Positions 19,336-27,351 of a stretch of 64,000 nt of DNA are shown one piece after another. Source of the stretch: Macrococcus bovicus (GTDB lineage Bacteria; Bacillota; Bacilli; Staphylococcales; Staphylococcaceae). The DNA lies in NCBI RefSeq assembly GCF_004359575.1, contig NZ_SCWF01000003.1:1-64000 (forward strand), given 5' to 3'. The notes beneath the pieces are model-generated. The model had not been told where the DNA came from. It was given only the letters and a program-made list of their open reading frames with translations, and ran no database searches. Within the stretch, counting starts at the first letter, position 1; each line of letters starts with the position of its first letter. Position numbers and translations under genes: made by a program.

Positions 19336-19722
19336 TTATTTAATGCCATATTGATTTTTGATTGCTTTAGTCTGCTGATAGCTCATATAAGCAGAATAGA
19401 GCAGCAACGCACTGAATATACCAGAGAACAAGATGCCATAAACGACATTAAAAATCAGTGTGATAGTGAAGAGGAACATCAGCAGCATGAGAAGGCTGAT
19501 AGAGAAGTTGATCACTTGTGGCAGTGTGAATTTTCTCATCCATTTAGAGTTCAGGTTGGATATCATCAGCTGATTGATGACGAGTCCGATGATGCCAAGA
19601 TACATAATGGGTGACATGAGGCCTGCAAGATTACCGGCCTGAATAGCCTGATACGTGGCATAGATCTGATAGAGTGTGAAGGCAGCAATCAGTATAATAG
19701 TAATATAAATTCTTTTATCCAT
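19336..19722 (-). CDS. Small integral membrane protein, function unknown
   Basis: 128 residues, about four membrane segments (RIYITIILIAAFTLYQIYAT, the GLMSPIMYLGIIGLVI region, INFSISLLMLLMFLFTITLIF and the ILFSGIFSALLL region), ending in a short polar tail. No catalytic motif seen and no family recognised with confidence. Start at 19722 follows AGGAGGACTT. Single gene, convergent with hlyIII. Confidence 0.72.
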   Translation of the reverse strand: MDKRIYITIILIAAFTLYQIYATYQAIQAGNLAGLMSPIMYLGIIGLVINQLMISNLNSKWMRKFTLPQVINFSISLLMLLMFLFTITLIFNVVYGILFSGIFSALLLYSAYMSYQQTKAIKNQYGIK

Positions 19723-19796
19723 AAGTCCTCCTAGAGAAATGTGTATCACTAGATTATCACGGTTAGAAACTAATTGAAAGAAATGTCCAAAGGTGC

Positions 19797-19825
19797 TTGG
19801 CTGTAGAAGAATCGTTTGCTATAAT
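19797..19825 (+). promoter_or_regulatory. Promoter of the solitary tRNA
   Basis: TTGGCT (19797-19802), 17-bp spacer, extended -10 TGCTATAAT ending at 19825. Strong match for a stable-RNA promoter. Confidence 0.75.
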
Positions 19826-19848
19826 AGTAAGACATCAGCTTAATATCT

Positions 19849-19920
19849 GCACCCTTAGTTCAGCGGGAGAATACTTGCTCGACAAGCAAGGGGTCGGCGG
19901 TTCGAATCCGTCAGGGTGCA
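19849..19920 (+). tRNA. tRNA-Val (GAC) with atypical C33
   Basis: Acceptor GCACCCT (19849-19855) pairs with AGGGTGC (19913-19919), with normal D and T arms. The anticodon stem is CTTGC/GCAAG and the loop is TCGACAA, giving anticodon GAC (valine) but C instead of the near-universal U at position 33. No encoded CCA. It has its own promoter and terminator, so it appears expressed. Confidence 0.8.
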
Positions 19921-19924
19921 CTAC

Positions 19925-19956
19925 TAACCACTTATCTAATGATAAGTGGTTTTTAT
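19925..19956 (+). terminator. tRNA terminator
   Basis: AACCACTTATC-TAAT-GATAAGTGGTT stem followed by TTT, just after the tRNA. Confidence 0.9.
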
Positions 19957-20147
19957 ATTGTCAATGATGTCATTGCACAACCGATATCATTTTAAACCCA
20001 ATCCCATTGATAGAGTTATAGAAAATAAGGGACACATCGAGCTATTTAGCAGATGATACCATAAATGATAAAAGAATTCATAAAAGGCTATTCCCACTAA
20101 AACTTTTTCAAGTTATAATAAATTAACTAACTAAAAGGGGAATTCAG

Positions 20148-20702
20148 ATGAAGAAACTAATCGTATTTCTGGCAGTATTTGTACTTACATTTGTATTAGT
20201 GGAACAAGCAGATGCCGCTGAACTTGGACAGGTCAACTTAAAAAGCAAATCTACCATTACAGCGATGAAAAATGGCACGATGAAGTTCAAAGGTGTTAAA
20301 CTGGGGAATACAGTGGGATATGCCAAAACTAAATGGGGTAAAGGCTACGAAGGCGTGACAAGTCTTTATAAATATTATGACTACAGCATGCTCTTTGAAT
20401 CAGATGATGACTCAGAGGACTACGATACAGTAGGTGCGTACTTCACAGGCAAACGCGGCATGAAAATCTCACAGTATCAGCTTGAATCTTTCGAATACTA
20501 CGGGTCATCAACAACTCTCAAATTCAAGGATATGCAGAAATACTGGGGTAAACCAGCGTTTCATTTTGTATCCGCAGGTGAAGAACATTATGTGTATGGA
20601 CAGACAGCACTGGTCTATGATGATTTAGATGGACAGTTCCTTGGATATAAATATTTAAATAAAGCGGTCATGAAAGAAACAAAACAAGCATTTTCTAAAT
20701 AA
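20148..20702 (+). CDS. Secreted small protein, SmpA/OmlA-like repeats suspected
   Basis: 184 residues with a clear signal peptide (MKKLIVFLAVFVLTFVLV..., cleavage after ADA, about residue 24). The mature part contains VKLGNTVGYAKTKWGKGYEG and LKFKDMQKYWGKPAFHF, matching the 'G-x-T...YG/WGKP' pattern of BLIP/SmpA-OmlA-fold modules. Acidic stretch ESDDDSEDYD in the middle. Function unknown. TATAAT at 20114-20119 and AAAAGGGGAATTCAG before the ATG give a normal expression unit. Similar in design to the genes at 20942 and 23061. Confidence 0.78.
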   Translation: MKKLIVFLAVFVLTFVLVEQADAAELGQVNLKSKSTITAMKNGTMKFKGVKLGNTVGYAKTKWGKGYEGVTSLYKYYDYSMLFESDDDSEDYDTVGAYFTGKRGMKISQYQLESFEYYGSSTTLKFKDMQKYWGKPAFHFVSAGEEHYVYGQTALVYDDLDGQFLGYKYLNKAVMKETKQAFSK

Positions 20703-20714
20703 AAATAACTGATG

Positions 20715-20758
20715 AAAACCTGCCGGGTAAAGTAGACGCTTTTACCAGGGAGGTTTTT
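20715..20758 (+). terminator. Imperfect terminator hairpin
   Basis: AAAACCTGCCGGGTAAA pairs with TTTACCAGGGAGGTTTT with two mismatches, followed by TTT. Located after the secreted protein gene. Confidence 0.6.
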
Positions 20759-20941
20759 AATGTTTAATGATCTGTTTTTTGCATCCTATTTTATTTCAGC
20801 TTTCAATTAATTCATTTTCTAGCACTTACTAGTCGGGTATAAGTTATTTCTATAAATTATTTATTAATAGTGTAAAATCTATTTCTTTTCTTATAAATGA
20901 CTATATAATGGAATTATTAAAATTAAATGGGGGATTTATCG

Positions 20942-21502
20942 ATGAAAAAATTAATGACGAGCCTTGTTGCTGCTTCAGTCCTAATTCTGCCTATAGCAGG
21001 TCATCATGCTTCTGCTGCTACTAAAACACCGTCTTACACATTGCCGAGTGTGACAAATGCAACAGTTGCTAAGCAGCTGAAAGAGGGAACGTACATCTAT
21101 AAACGTTCGGACGGCAGAAAAATTAAAATGGGCGATACTTTCGGTACACTGCGTACAACTTATGGCGATCCTAAGTTTTTCACGACAAACCGGACAGCTA
21201 AAATTTCAAATTTCACAGCCACTTATGGATATTCGACAACACCTGTCAAATTTGCAGGTGATGTAAGCAAGGGTCTCTATAATTTTGATACGGCACCTAT
21301 CGAAATGATGGTTTTCAACTACAATAACAAATATACGCTGGATACGATTCAGAAAGTGTATGGTGAGGCACCCCTGATTAAGAAGATGTCAGATGTTCAG
21401 TATAACTATTATTACAGCAATAGTTTCTACCTTACTTATTATAAGGTGGATGGCGTTCTGAAACTGAACTCGATGACCTACTATAAGCTGCTTAACAACT
21501 AA
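20942..21502 (+). CDS. Secreted small protein, relative of the upstream gene
   Basis: 186 residues, signal peptide MKKLMTSLVAASVLILPIAG with cleavage after ASA (about residue 26). The mature part has two modules resembling the SmpA/OmlA pattern: IKMGDTFGTLRTTYGDPKFF and YTLDTIQKVYGEAPLIKK. Tyr- and Thr-rich C-terminus. Function unknown; a role on the cell surface is inference. The ATG at 20942 follows a GGGGGA site; the longer in-frame start 15 bases upstream would spoil the signal peptide. Confidence 0.75.
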   Translation: MKKLMTSLVAASVLILPIAGHHASAATKTPSYTLPSVTNATVAKQLKEGTYIYKRSDGRKIKMGDTFGTLRTTYGDPKFFTTNRTAKISNFTATYGYSTTPVKFAGDVSKGLYNFDTAPIEMMVFNYNNKYTLDTIQKVYGEAPLIKKMSDVQYNYYYSNSFYLTYYKVDGVLKLNSMTYYKLLNN

Positions 21503-21551
21503 AGAGCGATAAAAAAGTTCACTATGTTCTGTAAAAATCTCATAATGATTT

Positions 21552-21587
21552 AGAGATGGAAGCTTCTTGGCTTCTGTCTCTTTTTTA
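21552..21587 (+). terminator. Terminator with interrupted stem
   Basis: GAGA-TG-GAAGC-loop-GCTTC-TG-TCTC followed by TTTTTT. Confidence 0.7.
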
Positions 21588-21674
21588 TTCAAAAAAAATT
21601 TATTTCATTTACATCTATAAATGCATATGTTATTATTCCTTAGTAACTTTATCGGAATAATAGGAGGAAAATTT

Positions 21675-22742
21675 ATGTGGTTAATCATAAGTGGTCTGCT
21701 GGTCGGTGGTATGCTTGGTTTCGTCATGCAGCGTACGCGCTTTTGTCTGACTGGCGGCTTTAGAGATATGTATGTGCAGAAGAACAACAAAATGTTTTAT
21801 GCATTACTCATTGCAATTACGATTCAAGGTATCGGATTATGGATCTTATCATTGTTCAACATCGTACAGTTACCTTATGAATCATTTTCGGTCATCGGAA
21901 CAATCATCGGTTCATTCGTCTTTGGGATTGGGATTATTTTAGCAGGAGGATGCGCGACAGGTACGTGGTATCGTGCAGGTGAAGGATTGATTGGCAGTTG
22001 GATTGCGCTTGGCATGTATGCTCTTTTTGCGGCCATCACAAAAGCCGGCGTGTTAAAGCCGTTCTTGGACAAAATGAATAGTGTGACTGTAGTTAATTCG
22101 AATGTCAGTCAAGTAACCGGCATTCCGTACTGGCTGCTAATATTAGTGTTAGGACTTATTACATTATTCTGTGTCAGAAAAGAGCTGACTAAACCTAAAC
22201 CGAAGTTTGCAGTACCTACCCTGAAGCCAAAGTTTACAGGTGTGAGACATCTGTTCTTTGAGAAGAAGTATCATCCGTTTATGGCCGCAGTGGCTATCGG
22301 TCTGATTGCTCTTATCGCCTGGCCGGTGAGTATTTCAACTGGACGTAATTACGGCCTCGGTATTACAACACCATCTGCTCATTTACTGCAGTTTCTAGTC
22401 AATGGAGATACGAAGCTACTGGACTGGGGGGTCTACTTAGTCCTTGGTATTTTTATCGGGTCATATATTGCAGCGCGCGGTTCACGTGAATTTAAATGGC
22501 GACTGCCTGATAAGATCACAATCAGAAACAGTGCAATCGGCGGAGCATTTATGGGTATCGGTGCTTCGCTTGCAGGTGGCTGTTCGATTGGTAATGGTCT
22601 GGTGTCTACTGCGACCATGAATGCACAAGGCTGGTTATCTCTATTATTCATGATTCTCGGCACATGGTTTATGAGTTATTTCTTATTTGTAAAACCGATG
22701 CGACAAAATAAAAAGGTATCAGTCAAACCACAGACTGCTTAA
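21675..22742 (+). CDS. tsuA: Thiosulfate transporter, YeeE/YedE family
   Basis: 355 residues, about nine membrane segments. Diagnostic cysteine motifs are present: RTRFCLTGGFRD near the N-terminus, GGCATGTWYRAGEG near residue 95 and GGCSIGNGL near 300. These correspond to the thiosulfate-relay cysteines of TsuA/YeeE. The start at 21675 follows TAGGAGGAAAA. The next gene encodes a TusA-like protein, the known partner arrangement. Supplies sulfur for cysteine synthesis. Confidence 0.88.
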   Translation: MWLIISGLLVGGMLGFVMQRTRFCLTGGFRDMYVQKNNKMFYALLIAITIQGIGLWILSLFNIVQLPYESFSVIGTIIGSFVFGIGIILAGGCATGTWYRAGEGLIGSWIALGMYALFAAITKAGVLKPFLDKMNSVTVVNSNVSQVTGIPYWLLILVLGLITLFCVRKELTKPKPKFAVPTLKPKFTGVRHLFFEKKYHPFMAAVAIGLIALIAWPVSISTGRNYGLGITTPSAHLLQFLVNGDTKLLDWGVYLVLGIFIGSYIAARGSREFKWRLPDKITIRNSAIGGAFMGIGASLAGGCSIGNGLVSTATMNAQGWLSLLFMILGTWFMSYFLFVKPMRQNKKVSVKPQTA

Positions 22743-22753
22743 GGAGAGATGAG

Positions 22754-22978
22754 ATGTTATACGAATTAGGTACAGTAGGAATGGTCTGTCCATTCCCGTT
22801 AATTGAAGCACAGAAGAAAATGGAAGAACTGAATCCAGGCGACGAACTGAAAATCGACTTCGACTGCACACAGGCAACAGAAGCGATTCCAAACTGGGCG
22901 GCCGAACAGAACTATCCAGTAACGAACTACGAACAATTAGATGATGCATCGTGGACAATCACGGTTCAGAAAGCATAG
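22754..22978 (+). CDS. tsuB: TusA-family sulfur carrier (TsuB-like)
   Basis: 74-residue cytosolic protein with the CPxP motif (MVCPFPLIEA, Cys at about residue 12) of TusA/SirA proteins. Pairs with the upstream YeeE-type transporter to receive imported sulfur. AAGGAGAGATGAG precedes the ATG; 11 bp after tsuA. Confidence 0.88.
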   Translation: MLYELGTVGMVCPFPLIEAQKKMEELNPGDELKIDFDCTQATEAIPNWAAEQNYPVTNYEQLDDASWTITVQKA

Positions 22979-22983
22979 CAGTG

Positions 22984-23014
22984 AGAGAGAAGTTTCATCG
23001 CTTCTCTCTTTTTA
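22984..23014 (+). terminator. tsuA-tsuB terminator
   Basis: AGAGAGAAG-loop-CTTCTCTCT followed by TTTT. Confidence 0.9.
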
Positions 23015-23060
23015 ATTTCCATTTTCTTATATTATGGTGCATATTGGAGGGACTGTTGAT

Positions 23061-23459
23061 GTGACTTCACCTGAATTCCATGACTATTTCTTCTTTGAGA
23101 ATCATACGAATGACTTTGCTGATATTAAGGCGGGTATGACGATCGATGAGATTGCGGATATCTATGGTCGGCCGACTGAAGATGGTCAGGACGGGCACCA
23201 AGGCGGCTATTATAAATTTGGGGATATTGCAGTTTCGATGATAAATCCAACCGATAAAATAGCCATCAATCCAAGCCGAAAAATCTCTAAAGACCAAGTG
23301 CTTGAACTTTACGGGGAGCCGACAGAACAATCTAATGAAGAGCCGATGGGTGATATGTTTATCTACAATACCAATCCGACTAATGGCTACCAGACCCGGA
23401 TTATGTTTGATGGTAGCGGTTATGTATCAGCTATGCTGAACGAACCGGAGGAACTATAA
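23061..23459 (+). CDS. Cytosolic YGxP-module protein, function unknown
   Basis: 132 residues, no signal peptide. Two modules with the SmpA/OmlA-like pattern: IKAGMTIDEIADIYGRPTE and KISKDQVLELYGEPTEQ, followed by MFIYNTNP and IMFDGSGYVSAML. GTG at 23061 is chosen because GGAGGG (23046-23051) lies 9 bases upstream; the in-frame ATG at 23034 has no site. It resembles the modules of the nearby secreted proteins but seems to remain in the cytosol. Confidence 0.65.
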   Translation: MTSPEFHDYFFFENHTNDFADIKAGMTIDEIADIYGRPTEDGQDGHQGGYYKFGDIAVSMINPTDKIAINPSRKISKDQVLELYGEPTEQSNEEPMGDMFIYNTNPTNGYQTRIMFDGSGYVSAMLNEPEEL

Positions 23460-23550
23460 AGTGAGAGTGAATGTTTCATTATGGCATTCAGGAAGATAAA
23501 ACTAAACATGGGCACTAGAGCGCGAGCATACTTCTATCAATTTAACTAGC

Positions 23551-23583
23551 AAAAAAGCTGCAATTATCCTGCAGCTTTTTTAT
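23551..23583 (+). terminator. Intrinsic terminator
   Basis: AAAAGCTGCA-loop-TGCAGCTTTT followed by T residues; A-run before the stem allows action on both strands. Confidence 0.85.
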
Positions 23584-23771
23584 TATGCTGTTTGTAGAGC
23601 TTATTCAAATAATGTTTATGGCTATTTTTGATGAGGTAAAAATAAAGAAGAGTAAGATTATTCTGATGAAAGTCCAAATAATAATTTCTTGAATTAGAAT
23701 CTAACAGCTTACACAAATATGAAGGCTTCCTGAAAAATAGTGAATTGTCATCTGAAAGGAGGACGAGCCTC

Positions 23772-23843
23772 GTGAAATCTGGCAAGCACGTTCATGTGAA
23801 GATGACCCGTGTGAAGAAAAGGTCTAGCATCAGAAGTTATTAA
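23772..23843 (+). CDS. Candidate 23-residue basic peptide
   Basis: GTG at 23772 preceded by GAAAGGAGG at the ideal distance of 9 bases. It encodes a strongly basic peptide (MKSGKHVHVKMTR... then VKKRSSIRSY; 9 Lys/Arg, 2 His of 23). The stop codon runs directly into a strong terminator, so the unit looks like a small independent gene. No homologue recognised. Could be a nucleic-acid-binding or membrane-active peptide, or a relic. Confidence 0.45.
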   Translation: MKSGKHVHVKMTRVKKRSSIRSY

Positions 23844-23882
23844 AAATGCGTCCATGACAAGATTGTCATAGACGCATTTTTA
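23842..23882. terminator. Bidirectional terminator (tiny ORF / oppA-like)
   Basis: AAAAATGCGTC and ATGACA pair with their complements (one mismatch), T-runs on both sides. It terminates the plus-strand tiny ORF and the minus-strand oppA-like gene. Confidence 0.9.
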
Positions 23883-25526
23883 TTAGTCTTCCATATAGGC
23901 TTCTTTTAAAGAGGTGTCTCCTGCAAACTTATGAAGTACCATGTTTTTAACTTTAGGATTGAGGAGACGCGCCATGCCGCTCTGATACATCGGTGCGATT
24001 GCAGCATCTTCCAGAAGGATAGATTCTGCTTGCTGTAAAGTGGTCCAGCGTTTTTCTGGTGTTGCGAGCAGCGGACCTTTAGCATCTTTAACCAGTTGGT
24101 CGAATTCTTTGTTAGACCAGCCTGTCTCATTGTTAGGACCATCTGTCAGGAACATGTCGACATAAGTCATAGGGTCTGGATAATCGGCACCCCAGCGACC
24201 AAATGCTATCTCATAGTTCATTTTAGATTCGAGGCTTAGCTTCTGTTTGAATGGTTGCTGTTTAATCGTTAAGGTTACACCTGGTAAGTTTGTTTCAATT
24301 TGTTCTTTGACATATTCAGCATCCTTCTTGGCCGTATCCTGATCGTAAGTTAAGTATTCAAACTCAAATTTATCTTTACCGAGTTCTTTTTTAGCTTGTT
24401 CATATAGTTTCTTGGCTTCTTCTTTGTCATAGTTAAGCGGCGACTTAACGCCTTCAACATAATCTTTACCGTCTGGCCCTGTCACAAATTCAGTCGGCGT
24501 CAGGACATCTGTTGCCTTAGAGCCATTGTTCAGCAATTTCTCAACATATTTTTCCTTATCAATAGATTTTGCCATAGCGAGACGCAGATTCTTGTTTTTA
24601 AGTTCAGGTACTTTATCCTGATTGAAACGGATAAAGTAAGTACGTGCCTCAAGCTGTGCATCGAAACCTTTTTCATTTTTGTATTTACTCACCTGTTCTG
24701 CAGCAAGCTGTACGACATCAAGCGCACCTGTCGTATAGAGACTGGCTGCCGTCTGCTGATCTTTTACGACCGCATAATTGATTTTTTTAAGTTTCACTTT
24801 ATCTTTATCCCAGTAGTTCTTGTTAGGCTCAAGGACATAATTTTTCTCAACATTCCATTCTGATAAAACAAACGGCCCATTATAAAGGGTGGTATCTGCT
24901 TTAATCCCGAAGTTCTTGCCTTGTTTCTCAACGAACTTCTGATTCTGCGGATAGAATGTTCCAAATGCGAGCAGTTCCTGGAAGTAAGGGACGTTTGTGT
25001 TGAGATCAATTTGCAGCGTGTGATCATCTATTGCCTTAACACCTAATTCTTCCGGCTTCTTCTTCCCTAAATTGACATCTTCTGCGTTTTTGATGTCATA
25101 CATGATATAGGCATATTCGGCACCTGTATCAGGATTAAGCGTACGCTGCCATGAATATACGAAGTCTTGTGCAGTGACAGGATCACCATTGGACCATTTA
25201 GCATCTTTGTTCAGCTTGATAGTCCATGTCTTGCCGTCCTTTGATTTTTCAGGATCTCCTTCAGCAACACCGGGAATCGCTTTATCTTTATCATCTAAAA
25301 CATAGAGACCTTCCATCGTCTGATTCATGACGTTGAATGCAACCATATCAGTAGCGAGAGATGAATCCATTGTCGGGATATCAGAAATCGACATGAGTTT
25401 AAGTTCCTGTTTAGATCCAGATTTTTTGTTGTCTGAATTCGTTTCTTTATTCCCGTCTGATGAACAAGCAGCCGTCATACTTGAGACGGTCAATAAAGAA
25501 GTAAGTAATAATAGCTTTTTCTGCAT
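23883..25526 (-). CDS. oppA: Oligopeptide ABC transporter substrate-binding lipoprotein
   Basis: 547-residue family 5 extracellular solute-binding protein. Lipoprotein signal MQKKLLLLTSLLTVSSMTAACSS with the lipid-modified cysteine at residue 21, then an SBP_bac_5 domain (WTIKLNKDAKWSNGDPVTAQDFVYSWQR motif split over about 100-128). Binds peptides at the outer membrane face for uptake. It is a solitary gene here with no oppBCDF neighbours, so it must work with a transporter encoded elsewhere. Start at 25526 follows AAGGGAG; the upstream in-frame start has no signal-peptide logic. Confidence 0.92.
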   Translation of the reverse strand: MQKKLLLLTSLLTVSSMTAACSSDGNKETNSDNKKSGSKQELKLMSISDIPTMDSSLATDMVAFNVMNQTMEGLYVLDDKDKAIPGVAEGDPEKSKDGKTWTIKLNKDAKWSNGDPVTAQDFVYSWQRTLNPDTGAEYAYIMYDIKNAEDVNLGKKKPEELGVKAIDDHTLQIDLNTNVPYFQELLAFGTFYPQNQKFVEKQGKNFGIKADTTLYNGPFVLSEWNVEKNYVLEPNKNYWDKDKVKLKKINYAVVKDQQTAASLYTTGALDVVQLAAEQVSKYKNEKGFDAQLEARTYFIRFNQDKVPELKNKNLRLAMAKSIDKEKYVEKLLNNGSKATDVLTPTEFVTGPDGKDYVEGVKSPLNYDKEEAKKLYEQAKKELGKDKFEFEYLTYDQDTAKKDAEYVKEQIETNLPGVTLTIKQQPFKQKLSLESKMNYEIAFGRWGADYPDPMTYVDMFLTDGPNNETGWSNKEFDQLVKDAKGPLLATPEKRWTTLQQAESILLEDAAIAPMYQSGMARLLNPKVKNMVLHKFAGDTSLKEAYMED

Positions 25527-25699
25527 AAGTTGCACTCCCTTTGACTTAATTATCTGAATATTAAATTTATTATAACGCAATGCAGAATAAATACAATAAC
25601 AATTTGAATTTTTATGCACAGAAAAGGAGTAGTGCTAAGAGTTTATCAGTGAAGTGTAAAGGGTAAATAATATTATTACTTTTATCACAGGAGGCTACT

Positions 25700-25831
25700 A
25701 TGACTGAAGAGAAAAATACCAATGTAGAAGAAATAAAAGAAGAACGCACCAATAAGCGTTTTGAGCAGGATGAAGCTGCTAAGCGACAAGAGGAAGAAAC
25801 ACCTGAAGCAGAAAAGAAAAACTTTATTTAA
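25700..25831 (+). CDS. 43-residue highly charged small protein
   Basis: ATG at 25700 with CAGGAGGCTACT upstream. The product is almost entirely charged (MTEEKNTNVEEIKEERTNK... ending AEKKNFI): about 14 Glu/Asp and 10 Lys/Arg, hydrophilic, probably disordered or helical. Followed by a strong terminator at 25916-25949. No family recognised. Small charged proteins of this type are common and unannotated in staphylococci. Confidence 0.6.
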   Translation: MTEEKNTNVEEIKEERTNKRFEQDEAAKRQEEETPEAEKKNFI

Positions 25832-25915
25832 ACTACCCGCAGAATAACTGCTGTTCACAAAGATTGAGTAATGAATGTTAGAACAATCTAGATGATCCAG
25901 CAGACAATAAGCGCC

Positions 25916-25949
25916 AAAAAACCGACTATTTATTAATAGTCGGTTTTTT
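25916..25949 (+). terminator. Strong terminator
   Basis: 15-bp perfect stem AAAAAACCGACTATT-loop-AATAGTCGGTTTTTT; runs of A and T allow both directions. Confidence 0.85.
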
Positions 25950-26162
25950 AACAAGGTCGGACAGGAAAGACTGCTGATTTATGCAGAACGGCCAACGAAA
26001 AATGGCGAGAAAGTGGTCTCCGAACCTAAACATCCACTTGAACATCGCTATCATCTCATGGATAACCTTAAGGTTCTGGCAGAATCCTGGTATGTCATCG
26101 GTATCGTCATTATTCTGACGCTTATATTTATTATCTTTTTGCGGCAAGAGAAGGAGAAATAA
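25950..26162 (+). pseudogene. 3' remnant of a membrane protein gene
   Basis: An open frame of 70 codons without start codon near its beginning, starting right at the end of a terminator hairpin. It encodes a soluble stretch (ERLLIYAERPTKNG...HPLEHRYHLMDNL) followed by one membrane segment (WYVIGIVIILTLIFIIFL) and a charged RQEKEK tail. This is a convincing C-terminal anchor. No ribosome binding site precedes any in-frame Met early on, so it looks like the tail of a deleted gene. Confidence 0.4.
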
Positions 26163-26259
26163 TTATTGAGATTTTGTAAAGATGCCGCTAAAACGTTTAA
26201 AAAAGAGGCATATGTCGTATAGTATCAGTGAAGATAAATTCTGCAAGGGGGTAATGAAC

Positions 26260-26316
26260 ATGATGACATTTATTTCTGTTGCATTACCCAAAAAAGCATC
26301 ACAGCGCCTGCTGTGA
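26260..26316 (+). CDS. Candidate 18-residue ORF running into a terminator
   Basis: ATG at 26260 preceded by AAGGGGGT at 8 bases. It encodes MMTFISVALPKKASQRLL; the last codons and the stop lie inside the terminator stem. A possible promoter (TATAGT at 26218-26223) lies upstream, so this could be a short regulatory RNA or a toxin/leader-like peptide. Support is limited to the ribosome binding site and the compact layout. Confidence 0.3.
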   Translation: MMTFISVALPKKASQRLL

Positions 26317-26325
26317 TGCTTTTTA
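26290..26325. terminator. Bidirectional terminator (rarD / short transcript)
   Basis: 13-bp stem AAAAGCATCACAG-loop-CTGTGATGCTTTT with A- and T-runs on both sides. It follows the rarD stop on the minus strand. Confidence 0.88.
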
Positions 26326-27216
26326 TATACGTTTTTGTCTTCGGTAGGTCATGATTTTTGAAATACTGTAGAGAATGAGTCCTGTCCAGATCAGTCCGAA
26401 TGTAATAAGGTGGGTGATAGTAAACTGCTCATTGAACAGAAAGACACTTTGGATCAGCATAAGTGTCGGTCCTATGTACTGCAGAAAACCGATTAATGAT
26501 AACGGGATGCGACGTGCGCCCGCTGTAAACATGATCAGCGGAATCGCAGTCAGCGCACCTGAGAACAGCAGAATAAAGCTGTCCTGATTCATACCGAAAT
26601 GACTCATATTAATGCTTTTCAAGTAAACCAGTCCTATTAATGCGAAAGGTAAGGTGAACAGACATTCAAGCAGAATGGTATAGATGGCATCGATTCGGAT
26701 ATTCTTTTTCAGGAGACCGTAAATTGCGAAAGAAGCAGCAAGCAGCACAGAAATATAAGGAAATACACCGAGCGATAACGTCATATAGAATACACCGGCC
26801 GCAGCAAGTGCGATAGCAAGCCATTCCACTTTAGTGAACCGTTCCTTCATGAAGAAAAGACCGAGCAGAATACTCATCAAAGGATTGATGTAATAACCAA
26901 GACTCGCCTGCATCACATGGTCATTCGAGACCGCCCAGATAAAGAGCCCCCAGTTCATAGCGATGACAACGGCCGCAATGAATAGACTGAGTGCCTGTTT
27001 CGGTTCGCCGAACAGGCTTTTTGTCTGAATCTTGAGTTCAGATGTCTTACCGAGAAAGAAGACGAGAAGTATCATAAAGACTAGGGACCAGATGATGCGA
27101 TGCGCTAGAATTTCATAAGACTGGATACCGTCGATCAGTTTCCAGTATAAAGGTAGGACGCCCCACATGACATAACTGCCTGCAGCGTAGAGAATTCCTT
27201 TTTGTTCTTCAGACAT
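26323..27216 (-). CDS. rarD: RarD/EamA-family transporter
   Basis: 297-residue drug/metabolite transporter superfamily protein with about ten membrane segments in two EamA halves. N-terminal GILYAAGSYVMWGVLPLYWK and GYYINPLMSILLGLFF are typical of RarD. The substrate is unknown. GGAGGTGAAATT precedes the ATG. Single gene with its own terminator. Confidence 0.88.
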   Translation of the reverse strand: MSEEQKGILYAAGSYVMWGVLPLYWKLIDGIQSYEILAHRIIWSLVFMILLVFFLGKTSELKIQTKSLFGEPKQALSLFIAAVVIAMNWGLFIWAVSNDHVMQASLGYYINPLMSILLGLFFMKERFTKVEWLAIALAAAGVFYMTLSLGVFPYISVLLAASFAIYGLLKKNIRIDAIYTILLECLFTLPFALIGLVYLKSINMSHFGMNQDSFILLFSGALTAIPLIMFTAGARRIPLSLIGFLQYIGPTLMLIQSVFLFNEQFTITHLITFGLIWTGLILYSISKIMTYRRQKRI

Positions 27217-27351
27217 AATTTCACCTCCTTGCTATCATACCAGAAGAAGTCTGGATGTTTTCTGAAAAAGTTTGTTAGTCAAGAAATTTTTGATTGATCA
27301 GTTATTGACGAATGTCGATACAATTGCTATGATTTTAACAACTTAATAAAA

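Larger units (their letters stand above)
23460..23843. other. Intergenic stretch with a terminator and a tiny ORF
   Basis: About 380 bases between the YGxP-module gene and the oppA-like gene. It contains a hairpin terminator (23551-23583), AT-rich sequence with no long open frame, and a very short ORF with a strong ribosome binding site at 23772-23843. Otherwise I see nothing in it. Confidence 0.5.

Noticed and set aside
23609-23692. 26-codon plus-strand frame starting MFMAIFDEV
   Set aside because: No ribosome binding site and low-complexity Ile/Lys composition in an AT-rich interval.
23564-23785. Minus-strand frame of 73 codons
   Set aside because: It overlaps a terminator, is Leu/Tyr/Asn-rich low-complexity sequence and lacks a ribosome binding site.
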